In this document: in pieces, positions 8,406 to 16,905 of the stretch
How the letters are laid out: the number at the start of each line of letters is the position of its first letter
Numbering within the stretch: the stretch's first letter is position 1
Source: Selenomonas sp. AB3002
GTDB taxonomy: Bacteria > Bacillota > Negativicutes > Selenomonadales > Selenomonadaceae
Direction: 5' to 3'
Length of the DNA stretch: 64,000 bases
Assembly (NCBI RefSeq): GCF_000702545.1
Contig: NZ_JNIO01000008.1
Location: 992,001-1,056,000 of the forward strand
Notes under the pieces: model-generated
Seen by the model: only the letters and a program-made list of their open reading frames with translations
The model's database searches: none
Told to the model about the DNA's origin: nothing
Position numbers and translations under genes: made by a program

Positions 8406-11141
8406 TTAATTTCCGTAACTTGTATTAAGGCGGCTTGTAGCCTGCTCAACTGCCGATGTTACTCCGTTCGCAACGTCGCGGGTAATATCATCCGTGAGCT
8501 GTTTTTTCATCGCATTGTCGAACACATAAGCCCCGCCTAGATTGACATTTATCGACGGATTAACGTTGATTTGGGGCGGGTTCGATTTCTGCTGAATCGC
8601 CCCTAAAATCTGTTGTAGATTGTTATTCATTTGCGGAATTTCGCCGTTTATCTGCCCCAGGATTCCAGTCACTTGCTCGTTACCCTGCGCCAGCACGTTT
8701 GACAGCTGAGACAAATCCCCGCCATCTTTAACCATGTTCGCGCCCCAATTATTAGCTTCTTTCATCGCTTTTTGGAATCCGAGCACTTCTTGCATATTCG
8801 TGGATTCCCAGGACGGCACGCCCGCTTCCCGCATCATCTGCCGTTGCAGGGCTTTTACCGCGTTTTGCTGGCGGGCTTCGGGGGATAATGTGCGGTCTAT
8901 AATCTGCATTCCGCTTCCGCTTATATCGCCCCGCAAGGCTTTCCGATACGTGTCTAAATACTTTTTTTGGCTCGTAAACATATTTTTGACAGCATCGTTT
9001 GTGGCCTGCTTTTTCTGTTCTTCGGCGGCGCGGGTCGCTTGTACTTCGTCAAGCCCCTTCTGAATCCATGCCCGCTTTTCACGCTCAATCTGATTCAATC
9101 GTTGCGTAAGAGAATCAGCATAAATGCCGTCGAGATATTGCGCGACCTCTTTCTCATGCGCCTCGATGATTTTCCCTTTTTTCAAAGATTCTTCAAGCGC
9201 GACCTTTTCGGGGTCTGCGCCTTTTTTGAGCGTATCTTTTGCGGAATTTTCAACACCGCGGAGGGAATTTTGCAAGTCATTATGCGTGAGGGAATAGATT
9301 GAGCGGTCAAGGGCTTCATTCGCTTCTTTGGCTTCCTTTGCCGCATCTTTCATGGCCTTTTTTATATCATCCGAAACCTTCACCCACGCGGCGGCTTCGG
9401 TCGTCCCCTGGTCGATAGATGCTTGCACCTTGTCTTTTATTGCGTCAAGCTGTTCCCGCAATCTTTGGCTCGTTGCGCCTGCCAGATTTTTTTCCAGTTC
9501 TGCCTTTACTTCGGATGCTTGTTTTTCCAGTTTTACAGATTCGCCAACGGAGGTTTTAGTCGCTTCAAGTCGTTGTTTTTCAAATTCTTCGATTGATTTG
9601 CGTTCCTGCTCTTTTAATTCCAGTCGCTTTTTTGCGGCGGCGACTTCTTCGTCGGTGGAGAATAATTTCGCCCACCCCGCAAAGATACCTTCGCCCGCAT
9701 TTGCACCGACGCCCGCGCCGACCATCGCGCCAGGAACACCGCCAGCCATAAAGCCACCGACGCCGCCAGCCAATGTGCCAAGCATCTTCCCGCGGTTCAC
9801 ATGGTCGCCGTAGCCTAATTCCTTTAATACGTTCAAATCTTCGGCAGACGTCGTAACTTCGCCAATGGCTTTTTTAACATCACCTAAGACACCTATTAAC
9901 GCCGTCAAAGTTGATGCCAGCCCGCCTACCGCCGTTCCTGCGGCGCGGCCAAACTCCTTTATACCTTCCTTGTTGTCCGAAATCAGCTTCGCAAATTCCG
10001 CAAATCCTGCCGTTATTTCGGGCATTAGCTCAGATGCCACAGGCATTAACGCTTGCCCTATTGCGCCCGTCAATTGCCCCGCCTGCATCTGCATCGCTTG
10101 CCATTCGATATATAATTCGTGGGCTTCTTTCGGGTTTAAAAGTCCCGTGGTCTTTATGCGCGATACAATCTCCATGTTCGTCGCATAATCCTGCAAAAGC
10201 GGGACTAATTGCGCCCCTTTTGCACCCAGGACGTCTCTCACAAATTCAGCTTCGCGCCCAGATGCAATCGCCTTTTGATACGCCCCTGCAAGCTGTGCAA
10301 GCTGTTGCTCGTAGGAAAGTAAATTGCCGTTTGAATCAGTGAGCGAAAAGCCAAATTCGGCCATTGCAATCGATAGCGCATTTTGGCTTTTTGCAGATGC
10401 TAAAACCTGTTTATCGAGACGAGCGAAAATAGGCACAACTGAATCAATATCAACACCAGAAAGGCGGAAAACTTTTTGCAATTTGCTGGCTTCGGCGGTC
10501 GTTGTATGCAGGCGACTTGACAGCTTATACAAATCATTTCCCGCGTTCATTGCCTTGTCGGTCAAAGCAAAGATACCAGCACCCGCCGAAACCCCCGCTA
10601 CAATGCCCGTAATAGCCCCGTTGAGCTTCGATATTGCGCCCACTGTACCTACTATCCGACCCTGTGCATTCTGAGCCGCAGACGCCAATTTTCCGAATGC
10701 TCCCGTTGATACCTGGGCGGTTTTTGCTAGTTCTGCATTGACCTGCGCAATTCGCGCTTGCAGTTGAGCAATATCTTTCTGTTGATAAAGGCGTTTAGTA
10801 TCAACCCCGCGCGTTAGTGCGTGGTCTGTGCCGTAGGTCTGGGCGTTAGATTGATACGCCCGATTAAGCAAATCCAACTTTTTTTGTTGGACGGCTAATT
10901 CGTCCGTTAATGCTTTTTCCTTCGCTTTGAGCGCATCGACATATTTCCCCGCGGTTTCCAGTTTTGTTACGTCGATATCCGCCTGCAAACGGATTTGTTT
11001 CGCCTCGGAATTTAGGCGCGACATGGCCTGCCTAACCGTCTGCCCTGCCGTCTGAAACCCCAACTCTAGGTCGGCAATATCAAGCCCCAATGATAGATAA
11101 AGCGAATCTATTTCCTGCCCCATTGCGTCTTTTTTTGCCAT
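8406..11141 (-). CDS. Phage tail tape measure protein
   Basis: This 911-residue protein sets tail length and passes DNA and protein into the cell. The N-terminus (residues 1-150) is a long alpha-helical region rich in Ala, Gln, Lys and Glu (ALKAKEKALTDELAV). Residues about 160-200 hold a Gly/Ala hydrophobic stretch (GAITGIVAGVSAGAGIFAL), and a second lies near 450-490 (GTLAGGVGGFMAGGVPGAM), typical of tape measure membrane-penetrating segments. Long coiled-coil stretches follow. Its place straight after the G/GT-type chaperone genes is the classical order. Confidence 0.93.
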   Translation of the reverse strand: MAKKDAMGQEIDSLYLSLGLDIADLELGFQTAGQTVRQAMSRLNSEAKQIRLQADIDVTKLETAGKYVDALKAKEKALTDELAVQQKKLDLLNRAYQSNAQTYGTDHALTRGVDTKRLYQQKDIAQLQARIAQVNAELAKTAQVSTGAFGKLASAAQNAQGRIVGTVGAISKLNGAITGIVAGVSAGAGIFALTDKAMNAGNDLYKLSSRLHTTTAEASKLQKVFRLSGVDIDSVVPIFARLDKQVLASAKSQNALSIAMAEFGFSLTDSNGNLLSYEQQLAQLAGAYQKAIASGREAEFVRDVLGAKGAQLVPLLQDYATNMEIVSRIKTTGLLNPKEAHELYIEWQAMQMQAGQLTGAIGQALMPVASELMPEITAGFAEFAKLISDNKEGIKEFGRAAGTAVGGLASTLTALIGVLGDVKKAIGEVTTSAEDLNVLKELGYGDHVNRGKMLGTLAGGVGGFMAGGVPGAMVGAGVGANAGEGIFAGWAKLFSTDEEVAAAKKRLELKEQERKSIEEFEKQRLEATKTSVGESVKLEKQASEVKAELEKNLAGATSQRLREQLDAIKDKVQASIDQGTTEAAAWVKVSDDIKKAMKDAAKEAKEANEALDRSIYSLTHNDLQNSLRGVENSAKDTLKKGADPEKVALEESLKKGKIIEAHEKEVAQYLDGIYADSLTQRLNQIEREKRAWIQKGLDEVQATRAAEEQKKQATNDAVKNMFTSQKKYLDTYRKALRGDISGSGMQIIDRTLSPEARQQNAVKALQRQMMREAGVPSWESTNMQEVLGFQKAMKEANNWGANMVKDGGDLSQLSNVLAQGNEQVTGILGQINGEIPQMNNNLQQILGAIQQKSNPPQINVNPSINVNLGGAYVFDNAMKKQLTDDITRDVANGVTSAVEQATSRLNTSYGN

Positions 11142-11150
11142 GTTTTCACC

Positions 11151-11626
11151 TCACAAAACATCCTCGATATTTGCCATGTTTTTGCCCGCTTCGATTTTTT
11201 CCATCACGCATAATTGGTCGAGTAGAAAAGCTAAATCAGTTTCGTCTATTTCTTTAACTGTCCATCCATACCCGTCCTGGAATTTTGCGTATAAACTCAA
11301 AATCTGCTCATACGGCGAAAGTTCTATTTCTGCGCTTCCGCCGTTTCTGCGTTTGGGATTTTTTTCAGCTTTTCATTTACAATGCGGATAACATAAGAGG
11401 CGGTCGCCATATATTGCGGGAGAACATCGGCAGGGTCAATTTTCTCCGCATCTTCCAGCCCGTACATTTCCGCGATAATCTTCGAATGTTCGTCCATGAT
11501 TTTAATAATCGACCAATCATCTTTGTCGATTTCATCATATTCTGCAACCCTGCGCCACATACGCATCGTGGGGCGCGGCAGGGTTATTTCCTGCCCATCA
11601 ATAAGCGTAATTTTTGGTATTTCCAT
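11151..11626 (-). CDS. Tail assembly chaperone, predicted -1 frameshift product (G-T type)
   Basis: Downstream of the 100-residue chaperone the -1 frame is open from a TGA near 11370 to a TGA at 11151-11153. It encodes about 70 residues (IELSPYEQILSLYAKF, LAFLLDQLCVMEK). The -1 frame opens just before a run of seven A on the coding strand (11359-11365), within CTG AAA AAA ATC. A -1 slip there would fuse both frames into a roughly 158-residue protein, as in lambda gpG-gpGT. The downstream ORF has no start codon of its own with a ribosome binding site, and it sits between chaperone and tape measure. Slippage itself is inferred. Confidence 0.7.
11324..11626 (-). CDS. Tail assembly chaperone (gpG-like), 100 aa
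   Basis: The ORF starts MEIPKITLIDGQEITLPRPT and is helical and acidic in its second half (IIAEMYGLEDAEKIDPADVLPQ in part). It lies between the major tail protein and the tape measure gene, the standard place of the siphophage tail chaperone. Such proteins coat the tape measure protein during tail-tube assembly. A frame overlapping its 3' end supports a longer frameshifted form (see the entry at 11151-11626). Confidence 0.8.
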   Translation of the reverse strand: MEIPKITLIDGQEITLPRPTMRMWRRVAEYDEIDKDDWSIIKIMDEHSKIIAEMYGLEDAEKIDPADVLPQYMATASYVIRIVNEKLKKIPNAETAEAQK

Positions 11627-11679
11627 CCCGAAAAATCCTTTCTAAAAAAGGGCGGGTGTACCCGCCCCATACGTCTATA

Positions 11680-12237
11680 TTAGCTCGGTTCCATTGCGGA
11701 ATACCAGCCCGAAATAAGTGTCGCACTTTCGGAATTGTCGCTATCAACAATTCGCTTCCATGCGCCGTCGTATTCACGAGCCACGAACCGCCCTTCGAGC
11801 TTCGGGGTCGTAAACTGAACGCTTTCGCCTTTGGTCTGGATAGTTTCCTGCGTCGGGGAAAATCTGCCTTTCAGCAGTTTTACATAACGGGTGTTGCCGT
11901 TATGTTTCTTCGCTTCAAACGCCAGGCCGACATAAGGCGCGGTGTCAGATGCCTTTGCCTCCAACTGTTTCGTCGTACTGTTGACAGTATGCCCGAGCAA
12001 TGCCGCAACATCTTCCAGCGGCATATCCGCCGTCTCGATAGTAACAGAGATTTCCGTCATACTGGAATCAGTTGCGAAAGGTGCATCATCGCCGTAAAGT
12101 GTGTTAAACGTTACGGACGGGTTGATATCGACCTGTATTGCGCCCGCAATCTTCTTCATCGCGCCGTAAGTTGCGCCAGATGAAGTGTCCGCGGAAACGG
12201 GAGCATAATACAGATTTTTAAGTCCTACTGTTGCCAT
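11680..12237 (-). CDS. Major tail protein
   Basis: A 185-residue protein starts MATVGLKNLYYAPV. It has the pattern of siphophage tail-tube proteins of the phi13 type: an N-terminal YAPVSADTSSGATYG segment, then AIQVDINPSVTFNTLYGDDAPF, an ITIETADMP-like strand, and a late EGRFVAREYDGAWKR stretch. Tail-tube subunits stack as hexameric rings around the tape measure. Gene order (connector proteins before, chaperone after) supports the call. It overlaps the upstream gene by 13 bases. Confidence 0.88.
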   Translation of the reverse strand: MATVGLKNLYYAPVSADTSSGATYGAMKKIAGAIQVDINPSVTFNTLYGDDAPFATDSSMTEISVTIETADMPLEDVAALLGHTVNSTTKQLEAKASDTAPYVGLAFEAKKHNGNTRYVKLLKGRFSPTQETIQTKGESVQFTTPKLEGRFVAREYDGAWKRIVDSDNSESATLISGWYSAMEPS

Positions 12238-12611
12238 TCTGCACTCACCCCTATTCTGTAATCTATAATCAATATTTTTTCGCCGTTCTCAACGTATGGC
12301 ATCGCCTGTACGCGGGCGAAACCAATGCCCTGCATAATCCTATTTACATGACGATAAATCGCGCCATACTGCCCATCGCGGGTCAATATGTGTATGCGGA
12401 ATGTAACTCTATGAGTTAATTCGACATCATCGCCAGCTAAAGCAGGAACGTCAGAAATCGGCTTATAAACCAAGGCGGGATAACGTGTTATTTTGTCGCT
12501 CGGTGCTTGTAGATGGAAAATCGAATCAGCACCATTTGCAAGCAATGCAGTTAAGGCGGTATCGCCGCTTAATCCCGCATAAACCCGCGTTTCTAGCACC
12601 ATAGTTTCCAC
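12225..12611 (-). CDS. Tail completion/terminator-type protein (DUF3168-like)
   Basis: A GTG at 12611 lies 5 bases after a G-rich ribosome binding site and starts VETMVLETRVYAGLSGD; an ATG three codons later is possible. The 128-residue protein contains YPALVYKPISDVP, then HRVTFRIHILTRDG and a final IDYRIGVSAEW strand. This is the pattern of DUF3168 / gp17-like proteins that cap the head side of the tail tube. The neighbours (HK97 gp10-like before, major tail protein after) agree. Confidence 0.7.
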   Translation of the reverse strand: METMVLETRVYAGLSGDTALTALLANGADSIFHLQAPSDKITRYPALVYKPISDVPALAGDDVELTHRVTFRIHILTRDGQYGAIYRHVNRIMQGIGFARVQAMPYVENGEKILIIDYRIGVSAEWQQ

Positions 12612-12612
12612 G

Positions 12613-13074
12613 TTATCCCCCCCTTTTTATTGCGGCTTGTATGGCTTCGGAAATGTATTTTTGCACATAAGCCTTGTTTTCCTCAAGCGCGGGATATAAA
12701 AACGGATGATTCACACGGGGCGAAAATTCAACGATTTGACCGTAAAGAAATCCATCTTCGGATTTCGCATTTGCTGAGATTTGATAGACAGTTTTTTTGT
12801 CATTCGGCTCGGCCTTAATCGAATCTCTCAACGCCCCAGGCTGTACGCCTTTTGCGAAATAATTCTTTCCGTTTTCTTTTTTATGACCCTCATAAACTGG
12901 GCAATTCTTTTTCGCATCATTGACAACTTTTTCGGCACATTCGGCAAGCGCATCCTTCGCCGCCTTCAAAACGTGCTCGCCTAGGTCTTTCAGATGCTTT
13001 TCTGTTTGCCCTGTCGTGATGCCACCGCGCGAAAAGCTCTTAGCTTTGTAGTTATTGCGTTTGCGCCGCGCCAT
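12613..13074 (-). CDS. HK97 gp10-like tail-component protein
   Basis: The ATG at 13074 (MARRKRNNYKAKSF) follows GAGGTGG and is preferred over an in-frame ATG 15 bases upstream. The 153-residue protein has a basic N-terminus, a helical HLKDLGEHVLKAAKDALAEC region, VVNDAKKNCPVYEGH, GALRDSIKAE, and a late YGQIVEFSPRVNHPFLYPAL segment. This succession is typical of the HK97 gp10 family at the head-tail junction. Confidence 0.8.
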   Translation of the reverse strand: MARRKRNNYKAKSFSRGGITTGQTEKHLKDLGEHVLKAAKDALAECAEKVVNDAKKNCPVYEGHKKENGKNYFAKGVQPGALRDSIKAEPNDKKTVYQISANAKSEDGFLYGQIVEFSPRVNHPFLYPALEENKAYVQKYISEAIQAAIKRGG

Positions 13075-13426
13075 CTTGCACCACCTCAACGCAATCTAAA
13101 ACCGTCCAGATTTTGCGGGATTCCGCGTCATACGGCGTTGCCGTTATGCGCAACCTTTTCCCGCGCCATTCCAGCAAATCGTCGGGAAGAATATCGTCAC
13201 GATACCGCACAACCACGCGATAATGAATCTCTGATTTTCGCTCGATTCCTCCGTCTGAAATAGGATTAGAAAGGGGCAAAACCTTCGCCCACATTTCCCC
13301 CCGAACACGCTCCTCGCTGGCAAGGATGTCTCCTTGAGCGTTTCGGAAATTCACAAACGAAATAATCTTTATACGCTCCGTCAAATCATCAATCGTGGTT
13401 TTTAAAATACTGCCCGTGTTAATCAT
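13052..13426 (-). CDS. Head-tail joining / head closure protein
   Basis: This 124-residue protein (MINTGSILKTTIDDLTERI) contains EMWAKVLPLSN, a YRVVVRYRDDI strand, LEWRGKRLRITATPYDAES and a final TVLDCVEVV strand. These are the marks of the phage head-tail joining family (SPP1 gp16-like). It overlaps the preceding connector gene by 4 bases and the gp10-like gene by 23, as usual in this cassette. Confidence 0.82.
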   Translation of the reverse strand: MINTGSILKTTIDDLTERIKIISFVNFRNAQGDILASEERVRGEMWAKVLPLSNPISDGGIERKSEIHYRVVVRYRDDILPDDLLEWRGKRLRITATPYDAESRKIWTVLDCVEVVQDGAAQTQ

Positions 13427-13734
13427 GACGAATTTTCCTCCGTGACAACATCGCCCCAGTATTGCAACTGCGCAATCATGGATTGAATATAGTACGGGAA
13501 TGACGTCCGTTGGTCGTTGCTAGGGTCGCGGTTTCGGTACATTTCTGACACCAACGCAAGTTTTACCATGTCCGCCTTTGATGCGAAATCTGTATCGCTC
13601 AATTTGTCGGTAAAACCATCTACGGCGGCAACCAGATATGAATCAGCCGCCGCCATAAATGTTCCGAGCAAGGCGTTCTCATGGTCTGCGTCAATACGCA
13701 AATAATCTTTAACTTGCGCAAGTGTAACAGCCAT
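13423..13734 (-). CDS. Head-tail connector protein (gp6-like)
   Basis: The 103-residue protein starts MAVTLAQVKDYLRIDADHEN and continues with an all-helical pattern (LLGTFMAAADSYLVAAVDG, VKLALVSEMYRNRD). The VKxYLRIDxDxEDALL start is characteristic of HK97 gp6-like connectors, which form the ring under the portal. It lies directly after the capsid gene. Confidence 0.88.
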   Translation of the reverse strand: MAVTLAQVKDYLRIDADHENALLGTFMAAADSYLVAAVDGFTDKLSDTDFASKADMVKLALVSEMYRNRDPSNDQRTSFPYYIQSMIAQLQYWGDVVTEENSS

Positions 13735-13752
13735 GTTTTACGCCCCCTCATT

Positions 13753-14946
13753 TTAAGACAATGCAACTTTGCGGGCGACCATTGCGGTGCTGTCATAGAC
13801 AACAGTGCCGAAACGAATCACGCCGCGGAGAGCCGTGCCATATTTCCGCCACAGGTATTCGGTGGAAATCGAAAGTTCAAGTCCCTGCTTCTCGAACATC
13901 CAGACGTAGGCCGCAAGGTTGCCGATGTAGAAGGGTGCATATTCCGTGGTCGTACTGCTGGCGGTTACGCTCCAATTTTCAAGCAAGGAATCTTCGACGA
14001 TGACGATTTCCTTGCCGCGGTACATATACTTATCGGGCGCGGTAACATCGGGGACGAGCAGGGGGCGATTGTTGCCGTCGTCCAGATTGGCGAGGAACAG
14101 GAAACCGCTCTGGTTCGTGTAGATTTTTGCGTTATTGTAAAACTTGCGGGGCAGGTTTTTAAACAACGCTTCGTTAAGTGCTTTATGCGTGGAAATCGTG
14201 GTCGCATTTGCGCCATTAGTGCCTGCCAATGTTCCCAGATGCCCCAGGACGGCGGCATTCTCAGAACGGACAGCGGCGAGAGCCAATTCACGCCCGCAAA
14301 TGTCCACAATATCCGCGGACGCATCATCAATAATCTGATTAGATACGGGGATAATCAATCCCTTATCTTCGACCGTATAATTTGCCTGCCCAAACGCCAC
14401 ATCATCCTCGGCAATGTCCGTCAGTTCATCGAACGCCGTAAAGACGAGATTCTGGTCGGAAATGGTCGGCCATTTGCCCGAAGTATACGGGGTCTGGCGG
14501 ACGGTAATGTAGTCGCGAAGCTGAGTAAATTCGTTCCGCTTGTCCTGAATCTGCATCCACTGTTCGGTCGGGACAAGATACCCGCCGCGGCTGGAAACTG
14601 CTTCAATCTGCCCAGGCGTGCCAGGGTTGCCACTGGTGTTCGTGACATTCTTATAAGCGGCCTTTTCCTCGTCGGTAAGACCTTCGCCGCCATGCAAAAC
14701 GAGCTTGTTAAATGCACGCCTAGCAAGTTCGTTTTCGGGCAGGTTGCTGGTGGGGGCAGGTGTGCCCTTTGCCACGGTTGCAATGTCCTCGGCTTCGAGG
14801 GCTTTTGCGGCCTTGTATTCATCGACAAGGACGTTCAATTCGCCCGCCCATTTTGCGGCTTCGGCAAATTCCTCTTTGTTTTTAAGGTCGGAAATCTTCG
14901 CGGAAAGGGCATCGATTTCCTTCCTCATTTCATCGGATTTTTTCAT
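13753..14946 (-). CDS. Major capsid protein, HK97 family
   Basis: The ATG at 14946 (MKKSDEMRKEIDALSAK) is preceded by GAAAGGAG; an upstream in-frame ATG lacks that context. The 397-residue protein begins with a roughly 100-residue charged coiled-coil delta domain, removed by the prohead protease in this family. The HK97-fold part follows: RGGYLVPTEQWMQIQD, RQTPYTSGKWPTI, VSNQIIDDASADI, KGLIIP, and a final TALRGVIRFGTVVYDS. The protease gene lies immediately upstream with a 4-base overlap. Confidence 0.93.
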   Translation of the reverse strand: MKKSDEMRKEIDALSAKISDLKNKEEFAEAAKWAGELNVLVDEYKAAKALEAEDIATVAKGTPAPTSNLPENELARRAFNKLVLHGGEGLTDEEKAAYKNVTNTSGNPGTPGQIEAVSSRGGYLVPTEQWMQIQDKRNEFTQLRDYITVRQTPYTSGKWPTISDQNLVFTAFDELTDIAEDDVAFGQANYTVEDKGLIIPVSNQIIDDASADIVDICGRELALAAVRSENAAVLGHLGTLAGTNGANATTISTHKALNEALFKNLPRKFYNNAKIYTNQSGFLFLANLDDGNNRPLLVPDVTAPDKYMYRGKEIVIVEDSLLENWSVTASSTTTEYAPFYIGNLAAYVWMFEKQGLELSISTEYLWRKYGTALRGVIRFGTVVYDSTAMVARKVALS

Positions 14947-15692
14947 TCTGCTAACGCTCCTTTCGCAATAGCGAGAGCCGTTTCTATACGGCATATATTA
15001 GCTGTGTTATCCACAGTATCGACAACTTTATTAACCGCCGTGGCGGGCTTATCACGCGGCGAGAAACGCAAATCCTTCGGTGCTTTGCTGAAGTTTACAA
15101 ACTTCTTGCCCGCGCAAGCAACTGCTTCCGAAGCACCTGTTACAATTATATCAAAAATTTCCGCGGCTTCTTTGCCCGTCAGCCAGGTTTCTTCGTTTAC
15201 CATGTCGGAAATTCTTTCGTTTGTGATTCCCTCTTTTGCCGCCTTGCGATAAGTCGTTTCCAGACCTTCCTGCAACGTGTCCAAAATCTCCGCGGTTTTG
15301 CGCAAATCAAACGCATTGCCATTTACACCGACGGACGGTTTGTGAATCATCAAATACGCATTCTCGGGCATTTCCCGTTCGTCTGCCGCGAAGAAAATCT
15401 GGGTCGCAATACTACAACACCAGCCGTCAACAACCGCTTTTGTGTGCCCGTCGTGACGTGCAATCATGTTCGCCATAGCCACGCCTGCGCCAATCATACC
15501 ACCATCAGAATTGATGTAGATAGTTAAATCTTTGCCTTTCAGTTCGTCAAGCTGTTGACGGATTTTCGCAGGCCATTCATAGCCTTTTTCGACGCCCCAA
15601 AACGCCAAGGAATCCCCTGCCACATCATCAACAATATCGCCGCTGATGTAAATTTCAGCGGATTTATCCGTCTGATTCTTGATTTTGAGCAT
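14943..15692 (-). CDS. ClpP-like prohead maturation protease (S14)
   Basis: A 249-residue protein has the ClpP fold pattern: IYISGDIVDD near residue 14, TIYINSDGGMIGAGVAMANMI near 57, the nucleophile region VVDGWCCSIATQIFFAAD near 87-104 (Ser of CCSIA), and the histidine region AYLMIHKPSVGV near 112. The C-terminal 50 residues are a variable tail. In HK97-type phages this enzyme removes the capsid delta domain and serves as part of the assembly core. It sits between portal and capsid genes as expected. Confidence 0.92.
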   Translation of the reverse strand: MLKIKNQTDKSAEIYISGDIVDDVAGDSLAFWGVEKGYEWPAKIRQQLDELKGKDLTIYINSDGGMIGAGVAMANMIARHDGHTKAVVDGWCCSIATQIFFAADEREMPENAYLMIHKPSVGVNGNAFDLRKTAEILDTLQEGLETTYRKAAKEGITNERISDMVNEETWLTGKEAAEIFDIIVTGASEAVACAGKKFVNFSKAPKDLRFSPRDKPATAVNKVVDTVDNTANICRIETALAIAKGALAE

Positions 15693-16905
15693 CTACTTCG
15701 CCCCCTTCTCTATTCGCATACGCTTTCCCAATTTCTTCGAGTTTTACATAAGAACCATTTACCATGTGGACATCGCCGTTTTCGCACGGTGGCAAATCCA
15801 ATTTATTACGGGCTTCATTCACGGAATAAATTGCGCTTTGGGTCATTTTCTGCAAGACGTCTGCCTGCTGTTGCGGGTCGCCGCGCAGAATAGTCCACAC
15901 GTTAAACTTGTAGCCCAAACCCGCATCCTGCTCCCGCCTAGTGAGTAGTTTTCGGTTCATTTCCTGCTCGTAAATCGTGATGTTATACAGGAGCGTGTTG
16001 ACGTAAAATTGTAGATTCTGCATCGCGCTATTGTTATAGCTCGATTTTGTATAGTCATTTAAATGGTCGGGCGACAACCCAAACGCCGCCGCAATCTGCA
16101 AGGCATTGTATTTTTTTAGCTCGTAAAACTGCGAATCAGTCAGTTTCATATTGAGCGGTTGCACGTCCCACCCGAACGGAATTGAAAACATTTTTGTTTT
16201 ACTTCTACTGATTTGCGTTTCTATTACATCAATGACTTTTTGACGCTTCTGCTCGGACAGGTCGCCAATATATTTAACCACCGCGGATGCTGTCATTCCG
16301 TTTTTATAAAGGTCGTTTAAATATGTCTGACTTTCTTTATTCCCCGCCATTGAATCAGCAAGAATTTCCCGAACAGATTTACCAACAAGCCCCGTATTTT
16401 CCGTTATCCATGACCTCACATGAATAATGTCCTCGGGATGTATAAAATACTCATGCCCGTTATAGTCGTATTTATAGTAATAACGCCACAACGGAAATTC
16501 GTCAAGATTATTCACCCAAACTTGCATTCGCCTGGGGTCGAGAATATGCAACCCTTTTAGCTTGCCTTTTTCGCGCTCAGTATAAGCATAGGCATTGCCG
16601 TAATGATTCCGAAAATATTCCATCGTCGTGAAGAATTGCAACGGGGTCATTACCGCATTCGGGGAAATTCCTAGCGCATACATGGTGTCGTGCTGGACGC
16701 GATTTTTGTTTGAATCCATCAAATAGACGGGGATTTTCCCGAGAGATTCCGACAAAACTTTCATGCAGGTAAAATATGTTACTTCGCTTATGTCCGCCGT
16801 ATAAGTCCCCGCTTTACCGCTGAAAAGTTCAATAATATCGCTCATTCTGTAGGTCGTTTGGGCGTCATTTTTGAACGCACTTTTCAGCCTGTTCCAAAAC
16901 TCCAT
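15664..16905 (-). CDS. Portal protein, HK97 type
   Basis: This 413-residue protein has portal family marks: TYFTCMKVLSESLGKIPVYL near residue 44, YALGISPNAVMTPLQFF, YGNAYAYTEREKGKLKGLH, HPEDIIHVRSW, AAFGLSPDHLNDYTKSSYNN and QDAGLGYKFNVW. The dodecameric portal is the vertex for DNA packaging and tail attachment. An in-line order terminase-portal-protease-capsid is preserved. The stop overlaps the protease gene start by 29 bases. Confidence 0.93.
   Translation of the reverse strand: MEFWNRLKSAFKNDAQTTYRMSDIIELFSGKAGTYTADISEVTYFTCMKVLSESLGKIPVYLMDSNKNRVQHDTMYALGISPNAVMTPLQFFTTMEYFRNHYGNAYAYTEREKGKLKGLHILDPRRMQVWVNNLDEFPLWRYYYKYDYNGHEYFIHPEDIIHVRSWITENTGLVGKSVREILADSMAGNKESQTYLNDLYKNGMTASAVVKYIGDLSEQKRQKVIDVIETQISRSKTKMFSIPFGWDVQPLNMKLTDSQFYELKKYNALQIAAAFGLSPDHLNDYTKSSYNNSAMQNLQFYVNTLLYNITIYEQEMNRKLLTRREQDAGLGYKFNVWTILRGDPQQQADVLQKMTQSAIYSVNEARNKLDLPPCENGDVHMVNGSYVKLEEIGKAYANREGGEVDAQNQESDG

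Noticed and set aside
13681-15252. Long plus-strand ORF (523 codons) opposite the capsid and protease genes
   Set aside because: It lies antisense to well-supported phage structural genes and has no ribosome binding site or recognisable motif; it mirrors the codon use of the sense genes.
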